This document shows, in pieces, positions 20,365 through 26,291 of a DNA stretch of 26,291 nucleotides. The stretch spans positions 1-26,291 of the forward strand of contig CAYWGR010000070.1 of the NCBI GenBank assembly GCA_964458015.1. Reading direction: 5' to 3'. The first letter of the stretch is position 1. The number at the start of each line of letters is the position of its first letter. This DNA comes from CAYWGR01 sp964458015 (lineage in GTDB: Bacteria; Planctomycetota; Planctomycetia; Pirellulales; Thermoguttaceae). A model generated the notes under the pieces. That model was not told the DNA's origin. It saw only the letters and a program-made list of their open reading frames with translations, and made no database searches. Both the position numbers and the translations under genes were made by a program.

Positions 20365-21285
20365 ATGCGGTACGTCCATCCACTTTTCAGCGTTGTCTTG
20401 TTGCTAGCGCCGCTCTCGTCCGGCTGCCGATTGCCGGGGCGCGAGGGACCAGTGCCTGCTGCGCTGACGGATTGTCGTCGGTTATCGCAACAAGGGGCGG
20501 TTGCGCTCGATCGCGGCGATCAGGTAAAGGCTGAACTGCTTCTCTCGCAGGCCGTGGCCGCTTGTCCGGTCGATGCCGAGGCACATCGCAACTATGGTGA
20601 AGCGCTATGGCGGCGCGGCGCCCGGCAAGCGGCGATCGCGCAGTTGGAGGAAGCCGGGCGTTTGGTAGGCGAGGACGCCTCGCTTTGGGCCCGCTTGGCG
20701 GAAATGCATTTGGCCAACGACGAACCCGAACTTGCTCGGCAAGACGCCGAGAGGGCTTTGAATCTCGATCCGAAGCTGGCTTCGGCTTGGTCGATTCACG
20801 GCGGCGTGATGCGCGCAAACGGCGAACCGCGCGAGGCATTGGCCGACTATTTACGCGCTTTGAATTATGCTCCTAATGATCGCGCGATCCTATTGGAAGT
20901 TGCCGAGTTGCATCGCCAATTAAACCAACCGGATCGCGCTTTGCTGGCGCTTCAGACCCTGGCTGATACTTACACGGCAGGCGAGGAGCCTGCGCAAGTT
21001 CTCTATTTCCAGGGTCTTGCTTATGTCGCCATGCAACGCTACGACGACGGCGTCGAAAGTTTTGCCGCGGCCGTTACGCGAGGAAAGCCAACGCCCGAAA
21101 TGCTCTACCAACTTGGTCAAGCCGAGCTCTTGGCCGGGCATCCCGCCGAAGCCCTGGGCGCTGCGCAGCAGGCATTGGCCCTTCAGCCGCAGCATCAACC
21201 GAGCCGCGAACTGCTCGACCGCATCCAAACGGCCCAGCAAACGCCAGGAGCCGTGTTGAGATCGGGGCTAGAGGCTCGAGACTAG
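20365..21285 (+). CDS. TPR-repeat lipoprotein
   Basis: 306 residues from ATG 20365. The frame opens earlier, at 20203, but the start here gives a lipoprotein signal: MRYVHPLFSVVLLLAPLSSG then Cys21 in the lipobox SSGC. The ribosome site is weak (CGGAA). Residues 30-300 are TPR helix pairs: 'QQGAVALDRGDQVKAELLLSQAVAACPVDAEAHRNYGEALWRRGARQAAIAQLEEAGRL', 'ERALNLDPKLASAWSIHGGVMRANGEPREALADYLRALNYAPND', 'LYFQGLAYVAMQRYDDGVESFAAAV', 'LGQAELLAGHPAEALGAAQQALALQPQHQPSRELL'. About seven units are visible. It probably sits in the envelope as an interaction scaffold. Its last codons and stop lie within a heptamer tandem repeat (21268-21302) that runs up to the glycosyltransferase gene, 41 bp downstream. 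Confidence 0.88.
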   Translation: MRYVHPLFSVVLLLAPLSSGCRLPGREGPVPAALTDCRRLSQQGAVALDRGDQVKAELLLSQAVAACPVDAEAHRNYGEALWRRGARQAAIAQLEEAGRLVGEDASLWARLAEMHLANDEPELARQDAERALNLDPKLASAWSIHGGVMRANGEPREALADYLRALNYAPNDRAILLEVAELHRQLNQPDRALLALQTLADTYTAGEEPAQVLYFQGLAYVAMQRYDDGVESFAAAVTRGKPTPEMLYQLGQAELLAGHPAEALGAAQQALALQPQHQPSRELLDRIQTAQQTPGAVLRSGLEARD

Positions 21286-21302
21286 GGGATAGAGGATAGA
21301 AA
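21268..21302 (+). repeat. Degenerate heptamer tandem repeat
   Basis: Five head-to-tail units of seven bases: CTAGAGG, CTCGAGA, CTAGGGG, ATAGAGG, ATAGAAA. The first two and part of the third encode the end of the TPR lipoprotein and its stop (TAG 21283-21285). The rest lies in the gap before the glycosyltransferase gene. Units differ at up to four positions, so it is old or drifting. Confidence 0.75.
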
Positions 21303-21326
21303 AGCGATGGAGAACAAAGACTCGCA

Positions 21327-23063
21327 ATGAAAAAGTCCAAGGATAATGTCTGTTGCGATGCTGCCGATTTTTCCGCATTTCCGCTTCCCTCTCCTTATTC
21401 CTCTCTCACTGCATCTCTCTGCTCGCTCCACTTTTTTGCCCTTCTCCTTGCGGCAATCGGTCTTCGCATCTTTGCACTAGGCAACATACCAGGCGTCAAT
21501 GGCGATGAGGCATGGTATGGCGTAACGGCCTGGCGCATCTTGCACGGCGAGGAGGTCGCATGGCATACGCCCACAGGCAACCCTTTGAATCCGTTCTATC
21601 TTGGCCCGCTGGTCTTGCTGCACATTTGTTTTCCGCCTTCGATCGTGCTATTGCGAACCGTGGCATTGTTAAGCGGCATAGCCGCCTTGGCGATCAATTG
21701 GTTTTTCTGCCGCTGGGTTTTTGATCGACGGACGGCTGCCTTTTCGACCGTGCTGTTGGCTATCGTGCCGCTGGATATTGCTTACAGTCGTTTTGGCTGG
21801 GATGCCAGCCAGTCCTTGGCCGCCACGTTGCCGGTGATTTATTTTGCATTGGCCGCCGTGCGGTTCCCCGAGCATTTTGGCCGTTGGATCGCGGCATCGC
21901 TCCTTGCATTGGCCGTGGCCTTTTGGGTGCATCCGACGAACATCTTTGTCGGTGCGATAACGTCTGTGGTTTTTTTAATCAACCTATTGCGCAAAACAGC
22001 CGGAAGCCATGCCGCAGCAAACCGGGAAGAGACCAAGATTGGCCAACTCGGCATTTCACGTTCAACGGTCGTTCTCCTCGGCCTTACCGCGGTATTGGTG
22101 ATTCTTTGGTGTTATGCGGCCCAATGGTCGCGGGGGCCGTTGCGAGGACGACTGCTCGAACGGCTGGCGAATTTTACGGAAGTTTTGCAGCCCGACGGCA
22201 TGCCGCCGACCGCCGTACTTTATGCGAGGCTCTTTACCGGCGGAACGATCTATCGTTACATCGCCGGCTCGCGGTCGTGGTTCGAATGGCCGCTACCCCA
22301 GGATTTAGACGGTTGGGGGCTCGATGTCGTGGCGTTTTGGATCGCCGTATTCACCTCGGTCTGGCTGCTTGAGCGGTCGCGTCAAAAGCCGATCTACCAC
22401 CGCGGCGATTTGTTCTTGCCAACTGCTTGGCTGTTGCAGCTTCTTGCGTTTGTCGTGGCAGCCGGTCCCCCGGCTTTGGCCCCCGGTTACGAACGATTCG
22501 CCGTTGGACTGATTGGGCTGGTTGCCTTGCTGCTTTCGCGCGGGGCAATGTTGGTCTATGAAGCCGCCGCGCCGCGATGGCGTTATGTTCTCATGCTCGT
22601 TCCTTTGCTCGGCTGGTTTTGGATGGCCGATTTTTATGCCCACTATTTCCGGTTCATCGAGCAAACCGGCGGGCAAGCCCATCTCACGTTCCGCGCGGCG
22701 TCTGTCGACCCCAAACAAGCCGCGTTGGAATACATTTTAAAAAACGCCTCGACAATCAAAGACGAGAATGCGTCACAACAAGACATCTGGATCGTGTGTT
22801 CCGAATGGTGGAACCTTTGGCCTATTCGATACCTGGCCTTACCCACCTCGGATGTGCGTGTTGTAACACCCGAGGAGGCCGAAGCTTTCGACGGATTCGA
22901 AGAGAAGCTCCGCCGGGGGCAAATCTGGTATGTAGAATTTTTTGATAGCCCCGGTGATCGCGCGATGAAAGCACGTTTTACCGGGCAAATTCTCAACGAA
23001 CAGTGTTTTTATGATTACGCAGGCCGCCCTCTGCTCGATGTAGTTCGGCCCGGCCTCCGATAA
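21327..23063 (+). CDS. GT39/ArnT-like membrane glycosyltransferase
   Basis: 578 residues. ATG 21327 has only a distant GGAGA (13 bases), and the first 30 residues are low in recognisable sequence and CT-rich at the DNA level, so the true start is uncertain. About eleven membrane helices follow. The first extracytoplasmic loop carries Asp60-Glu61 in 'GVNGDEAWYG', the acidic pair conserved as the catalytic base in GT-C fold enzymes (GT39/PMT, ArnT). Then come 'PLVLLHICFP', 'RTVALLSGIAAL' and 'LLAIVPLDIAYSRFGWDAS', typical of PMT_2/DUF2723-related planctomycete transferases. The C-terminal 130 residues are soluble ('DIWIVCSEWWNLWPIRYLAL') and face the periplasm. It would move a sugar from a polyprenyl carrier to lipid, protein or glycan; substrate unknown. 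Directly follows the TPR lipoprotein gene (41 bp), likely co-transcribed. Confidence 0.85.
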   Translation: MKKSKDNVCCDAADFSAFPLPSPYSSLTASLCSLHFFALLLAAIGLRIFALGNIPGVNGDEAWYGVTAWRILHGEEVAWHTPTGNPLNPFYLGPLVLLHICFPPSIVLLRTVALLSGIAALAINWFFCRWVFDRRTAAFSTVLLAIVPLDIAYSRFGWDASQSLAATLPVIYFALAAVRFPEHFGRWIAASLLALAVAFWVHPTNIFVGAITSVVFLINLLRKTAGSHAAANREETKIGQLGISRSTVVLLGLTAVLVILWCYAAQWSRGPLRGRLLERLANFTEVLQPDGMPPTAVLYARLFTGGTIYRYIAGSRSWFEWPLPQDLDGWGLDVVAFWIAVFTSVWLLERSRQKPIYHRGDLFLPTAWLLQLLAFVVAAGPPALAPGYERFAVGLIGLVALLLSRGAMLVYEAAAPRWRYVLMLVPLLGWFWMADFYAHYFRFIEQTGGQAHLTFRAASVDPKQAALEYILKNASTIKDENASQQDIWIVCSEWWNLWPIRYLALPTSDVRVVTPEEAEAFDGFEEKLRRGQIWYVEFFDSPGDRAMKARFTGQILNEQCFYDYAGRPLLDVVRPGLR

Positions 23064-23135
23064 TCACTACAATCATTACTTTTCGCACCCCCGGTCTGGC
23101 TACGGATTTTTCACGGGATGAGATTGCAAGCTAGG

Positions 23136-23151
23136 ATTCCTTTAGAGGAAT
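23136..23151. promoter_or_regulatory. Palindrome beside a -10-like element
   Basis: ATTCCT TTAG AGGAAT is a perfect 6-bp inverted repeat, ending at TATACAAT (23151-23158), which could be a -10 box for the small gene at 23194. No convincing -35 box is at normal spacing, which fits activator or repressor control, but this is inference. Confidence 0.35.
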
Positions 23152-23193
23152 ATACAATCGCGATCCAAGTAAGATCCTTTGAAGGAGTATGGA

Positions 23194-23442
23194 ATGTCCC
23201 AAGTTGTGGAATCGTCGGTAACGTCGTCGCCCATTCCGTTTGTGGATCGTCGAAGCGGAGAAACCGATACCGGAGCGCCGGGCGTCGAGCGCCGACAATT
23301 CGGGAATTCGCACGATGATCTTTCGCCCGAGGCCGCCGAATTGGCACAAGCCATCGATCACTACAAACTGCGTCACCGCCGCCGCTTCGTGACGTTCGAA
23401 GAAATGCTCTCGGTGATCAAATCGCTTGGCTACCATCGTTAA
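23194..23442 (+). CDS. Small conserved planctomycete-type protein
   Basis: 82 residues from ATG 23194, with AAGGAG six bases upstream; the in-frame TTG at 23179 is rejected. The N-terminal part is Ser/Pro-rich and likely disordered ('VVESSVTSSPIPFVDRR'). The C-terminal part 'VERRQFGNSHDDLSPEAAELAQAIDHYKLRHRRRFVTFEEMLSVIKSLGYHR' looks like a short helical domain. I recall similar small proteins ('LSPEA.ELA.AID.YKL...RRFIT.EEML.VI.SLGY') as common in Planctomycetes, but no function is known. There is no signal peptide or catalytic motif. It stands alone between a transferase and a glycosidase, with its own likely promoter and terminator. Confidence 0.85.
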   Translation: MSQVVESSVTSSPIPFVDRRSGETDTGAPGVERRQFGNSHDDLSPEAAELAQAIDHYKLRHRRRFVTFEEMLSVIKSLGYHR

Positions 23443-23463
23443 AGGCCCTCTCGCTCGCACAAC

Positions 23464-23500
23464 AACGGCCGTGGACGGTCGTTCTTGTTGCTGGTTTTTT
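23464..23500 (+). terminator. Candidate terminator of the small gene
   Basis: AACGGCCGT (23464-23472) pairs with ACGGTCGTT (23475-23483), one G-T pair included, with further AAC/GTT pairing outside. A T6 run is at 23495-23500, about a dozen bases past the stem, so it is a moderate candidate. Confidence 0.5.
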
Positions 23501-23548
23501 GCTGATCCAACCAGTAGCTGTCTCGCGCTGTTGAATTGCCTTATGGTG

Positions 23549-23591
23549 TTTGCGGTGTCGCAAATGCGACTGAAATAGCCGCGTTTGCGGT
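23549..23591 (+). promoter_or_regulatory. Mutually exclusive hairpins in the leader of the large glycosidase
   Basis: Three segments compete: A TTTGCG (23549-23554), B CGCAAATGCG (23559-23568), C CGCGTTTGCG (23580-23589). A pairs with B over 6 bp. B pairs with C over 10 bp, including one wobble. Only one can form at a time. The terminator-like hairpin at 23706-23725 lies downstream and the start at 23805 follows, so an attenuator-type leader is possible. Confidence 0.35.
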
Positions 23592-23705
23592 CAAACAAGG
23601 CCACAGGTCGATATTTGCTTGCATTCCGTGCCGCGGTTAGGTAGACTGATTTTGTTTACTCTAGTACGCCTTCCATGATACTGTTGCCGGGCGCATTTCC
23701 CTGCG

Positions 23706-23725
23706 AAGCCGCAAGCGGTTTTTTT
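23706..23725 (+). terminator. Terminator-like hairpin in the glycosidase leader
   Basis: AAGCCGC AA GCGGTTT (one G-T pair) followed directly by T7 (23719-23725). It has the stem plus T-run of an intrinsic terminator, though the stem is short. It lies 80 bp before the preferred start at 23805 and ends just where the longer frame would begin, which argues against that longer start. Confidence 0.5.
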
Positions 23726-23804
23726 GATGGCAACAACTTTTTGGACAGCGTACCAGCCCCGCCGGTTGTTTTCCTGCCTATTGAGAGATTTGGGAGCTTT
23801 CCTG

Positions 23805-26276
23805 ATGATATGCTTTGCAAAGTCGTTTGGGATCGTGTTGTTGCTTTCACATTGCACGGCCATTCTTGCAGCCGAAGGCCCAGTGCCGGCGACGCCGCTG
23901 CCGCCGGGCACGACCATGCTGACCGATCTCGGTTTTTGCCGCATGTTTTGGCAGTCCTACGGCAAAGATCCCGTTGAAATGAATTTGCCGGGCGGAGGCG
24001 GTTCGGATCCCACAAGCGGCGCCACTTTCTCGGATACGGGGCGCGTTGAAAATCGTGCGGTCATCGTGCAGCATTCGCCTTGGTTGGTTCCGCCGGGCAA
24101 GGTTTGGGGGAGCTATCGTTTGGCGTTGCCGCAGGCGTCGGCGATTCGCCTTTCATTCGGCATTGCGATGCCGCCGGATAGCCTTGCGCCCGGCAAGAGC
24201 GACGGCGTAACGTTCTCTTGCACGCTGACGGAAGACGGCGGACAGCCGAAAGAACTGATGCGGCAACATTATGTCAAGGCCGCGTGGCAAGACTACAGTT
24301 TTGATCTTACCCCTTATGCGGGCAAAACAGTTGAACTGCGTTTCCAGACCGAACCGGGACCGAAAAACAATACCGCCTACGATAGCGCGTGGTTCGGCGA
24401 TCCCAAGATCACGGTCGGCGATGCGCAACAAGCCGGCAATGACCTCGTGCAAAAACTGACTTCCACCCGGGCTTATCAAGCAACGGCAAAAAACAATCTT
24501 GAACGGCTGAGCAATACTCCGCAGAACGGCGTTGCGCCTTCCAATCTGCTGCCGTGCAAAAACAGCGTAGAGCAGGCGGGCGATGCTTGGCGATTCGTCT
24601 ACGAAGGCGAGGACGGCCGATTGGTCTACGTTTTGACGCCGAAGACGGGAACCTTGGACGATTTCACCGTTCAAATGGACAACCATCCGCCCTTCCAACC
24701 GGCGGCCGGCGGCGGCGTTTGGGCCACGGTACAACAAAATGGCAAGCCGCAAGAGATTGCGTTGCGCGGCGGCAAGGCCGCGAGCATTACACGCGAGGCC
24801 GAGGGGCTGCGCGTCGTTTGGCAATACGATTTGCAGGGTAAGCCGCTGGAAATTCAGTGGACCTATCGAATCATCGGCAAGGCCCTGGTGGTTTCGGCCC
24901 GCTGCGAGCAGCCGACGGTCAGCCGGTTCTCGCTGGGCACGACCGGCTCCGTCGCTTTGCGCCGAAAAATCGGCGTGCCGTATCTTATAGGCTCGTTGAA
25001 TTATCTGCCGGGCTTGGGGCTTTATGTGGGCCGGTATTTGGATTGGACCGTTTCCCATGCGTCGAGTTGTCCGCAGGATGCGGCCATCTACGAAACCAAG
25101 ACCGATGGAACACGCAATCCCATGGTCGAGACGGGCTACGTGTCGGTTTCGCCCGACGTGGGCGAAGTGTTGCCGAACATCCCCTCGCCTCCCTCGCCGT
25201 ATTTGGCGGCGTTAGGGCCGCGGATTATGCTGGATATTTGGGGACATCACAAGAACACTTATGCCGGCGATGCGGAAAATCTTCGGACTCTGAAGGATAA
25301 CGGCATCGATCACGTGGCGATCATTTCGCACGTTTGGCAGCGTTACGGCTATGACGTGAAATTGCCCGACCATCTGCCGGCCAATCCCGATTTCGGCGGC
25401 GACCCGGGCATGATCGAGTTCGGCAAGGCGGCCAACGAGTGCGGCTATTTGTGGTCGCTTCACGAAAATTACATCGACCTGTATCCCGATGCACCGTCCT
25501 ATGATCCGACAGCGCGCGTTCAGTTGGCCGACGGTTCGCCCTCAAAGGCGTGGTACAACGAAGGCACGAAGGTGCAGAGCTACGGGCTGAAATGCAACAG
25601 GGCGCTGGAATTTGCCAAGAAGAACGCGCCCGAGATCCACAGCCGGTTTGCGACGACGGCCGGTTATCTCGATGTGCATACATGCGTTCCGCCTTGGCAT
25701 CAGTTGGACCACCAGGCCGATCAGCCGATGGCAGCCCAGGCTTTGGCCAAGGTGAAATATGATACGGAATTGTTCCAATTCATGCGCGATACGCACCATG
25801 GGCCGTTGTTCGGCGAGGGATGCAACCATTTCTTCTGGGCCGGCCGTTGCGACGGCGTCGAGGCTCAGGTCAACGGCGGCGAAGACCACGAGGCGTTTCT
25901 CGATTTCGATCTCTTGAAGATCCATCCGCAGATGGTCAACCACGGCATGGGCTATTACGAACGATGGTATCGCCGCGGTTACAATTCCATCTGGGGAATC
26001 GACGCCGGCAGCATGGCCCAGTTCGACAAATACCGCGCCCAGCAGGTGGCTTACGGTCATGCCGGGTTTATCGGATCGCAACAAACCGCGAACGTTCAAT
26101 TTATCGCCCGCGAACATCATCTGACGCATCCGTTACAGCGGCTTTATGGCACGTCGAAGCCCGTGGAAATTCACTACGAAGTGGCCGGCCAACTGGTGAC
26201 GGCCAGCATTGCCCTGGCTGCCGGCGATACCTCGCGGGCTCACCGGCGGACCTGCTCCCATGACGCCAGGCCATGA
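23805..26276 (+). CDS. Exported large glycosidase, GH101/DUF5696-like
   Basis: 823 residues from ATG 23805, with GGGAG eight bases upstream and a signal peptide (residues 1-23, 'FGIVLLLSHCTAILAA'); in-frame starts at 23724/23727 are weaker. Residues 60-205 are a jelly-roll carbohydrate-binding-like domain ('FDLTPYAGKTVELRFQT', then 'DSAWFGDPKI'). Residues 250-470 are beta-rich, like the supersandwich of GH101. Residues 470-770 are TIM-barrel-like: 'DIWGHHKNTYAGD', 'GIDHVAIISHVWQ', 'LWSLHENYIDLYP', 'GYLDVHTCVPPW' (Asp623) and 'GPLFGEGCNHFFW' (Glu671). Asp623 and Glu671 are candidate nucleophile and acid/base by analogy with GH101 and related retaining enzymes; the sugar cleaved is unknown. The C-terminus ends abruptly in a basic tail ('RAHRRTCSHDARP') unlike the preceding domain, so truncation or a frameshift near 26225 is possible. 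The stop overlaps an ATG in ATGA. Confidence 0.82.
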   Translation: MICFAKSFGIVLLLSHCTAILAAEGPVPATPLPPGTTMLTDLGFCRMFWQSYGKDPVEMNLPGGGGSDPTSGATFSDTGRVENRAVIVQHSPWLVPPGKVWGSYRLALPQASAIRLSFGIAMPPDSLAPGKSDGVTFSCTLTEDGGQPKELMRQHYVKAAWQDYSFDLTPYAGKTVELRFQTEPGPKNNTAYDSAWFGDPKITVGDAQQAGNDLVQKLTSTRAYQATAKNNLERLSNTPQNGVAPSNLLPCKNSVEQAGDAWRFVYEGEDGRLVYVLTPKTGTLDDFTVQMDNHPPFQPAAGGGVWATVQQNGKPQEIALRGGKAASITREAEGLRVVWQYDLQGKPLEIQWTYRIIGKALVVSARCEQPTVSRFSLGTTGSVALRRKIGVPYLIGSLNYLPGLGLYVGRYLDWTVSHASSCPQDAAIYETKTDGTRNPMVETGYVSVSPDVGEVLPNIPSPPSPYLAALGPRIMLDIWGHHKNTYAGDAENLRTLKDNGIDHVAIISHVWQRYGYDVKLPDHLPANPDFGGDPGMIEFGKAANECGYLWSLHENYIDLYPDAPSYDPTARVQLADGSPSKAWYNEGTKVQSYGLKCNRALEFAKKNAPEIHSRFATTAGYLDVHTCVPPWHQLDHQADQPMAAQALAKVKYDTELFQFMRDTHHGPLFGEGCNHFFWAGRCDGVEAQVNGGEDHEAFLDFDLLKIHPQMVNHGMGYYERWYRRGYNSIWGIDAGSMAQFDKYRAQQVAYGHAGFIGSQQTANVQFIAREHHLTHPLQRLYGTSKPVEIHYEVAGQLVTASIALAAGDTSRAHRRTCSHDARP

Positions 26277-26291
26277 AACCGATCTTACCGC
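26273..26291 (+). CDS. Possible start of a downstream gene (3' partial)
   Basis: An ATG at 26273 overlaps the glycosidase stop in ATGA and reads M-K-P-I-L-P before the window ends. The lysine then hydrophobic start would suit a signal peptide, but six codons cannot establish a gene, and no good ribosome site is at normal spacing. It is listed because coupled genes are common in such loci. Confidence 0.25.

Noticed and set aside
21306..21329. Seven-codon frame overlapping the glycosyltransferase start in ATGA
   Set aside because: Could act as a coupling leader peptide, but it is too short to tell from chance and partly falls in repeat-derived sequence.
24153..25058. 301-codon - strand frame within the large glycosidase
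   Set aside because: Shadow frame; the + strand protein shows coherent domains through the region.
1..26291. Search for tRNA, rRNA, CRISPR arrays, insertion sequences and phage genes
   Set aside because: No cloverleaf ends, regularly spaced repeats, transposase or integrase motifs were seen by eye. A covariance-model scan could still find a small RNA I missed.

Overview
The window reads as part of a Planctomycetota chromosome, probably Pirellulales-like, though that rank is a guess. The clues are a FecR-family protein fused to a concanavalin-like domain, two PEP-CTERM surface proteins, a DUF1559 pseudopilin-like protein with an H-x(9)-DG tail, a GH127/DUF1680 enzyme, a small DUF2582 winged-helix protein, and an 82-residue protein with a planctomycete-type 'RRRFVTFEEML' ending. 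It is a draft assembly: ten Ns at 18818-18827 mark a scaffold gap. I see no rRNA, tRNA, CRISPR array, transposase or phage gene.

Region 1 (1-8229, all + strand) is a secretion-rich carbohydrate locus. It holds the 3' end of a FecR-like regulator, two PEP-CTERM proteins (LamG-type, then one homologous to the C-terminal domain of the FecR protein), an exported five-bladed beta-propeller glycosidase-like protein, an EF-hand lipoprotein, a DUF1559 protein, and a GH127 beta-L-arabinofuranosidase-like enzyme with a discoidin-like tail. An intrinsic terminator at 8272-8312 closes it. A secreted SGNH hydrolase (possible sugar esterase) faces it on the other strand. I infer a surface glycan sensing and degradation unit.

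Region 2 (9041-10983) has enolase (-) and, divergently, a Phd-like antitoxin and RelE/ParE-like toxin with a plausible promoter and operator.

Region 3 (11171-16554) contains ABC transport genes: an ABC-2-type permease (+), then on the - strand an FtsX/MacB-type double permease and its LolD/MacB-type ATPase. The ATPase-permease pair is probably an exporter or lipoprotein-release type system. About 690 bp without a convincing gene follows (16555-17240), ending at a strong + strand terminator-like hairpin.

Region 4 (17277-21285) contains an exported TPR protein (-), a Lys/Ala-rich exported coiled-coil protein (+) with a clear sigma70-like promoter, a DUF2582 winged-helix protein (-), an unrecognised conserved-looking protein (-) and a TPR lipoprotein (+).

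Region 5 (21268-26291) contains a GT39-like membrane glycosyltransferase, whose upstream junction carries a degenerate heptamer tandem repeat, the 82-residue small protein, and a large exported GH101/DUF5696-like glycosidase. The glycosidase has a long structured leader, and its stop overlaps a possible next start in ATGA. The window therefore has carbohydrate-active exported proteins at both ends, with housekeeping, transport and TPR genes between. The main candidates for something new are the FecR/PEP-CTERM shared domain, the alternative-hairpin leader of the last gene, the heptamer repeat, and the possible transcript in 16555-17286.
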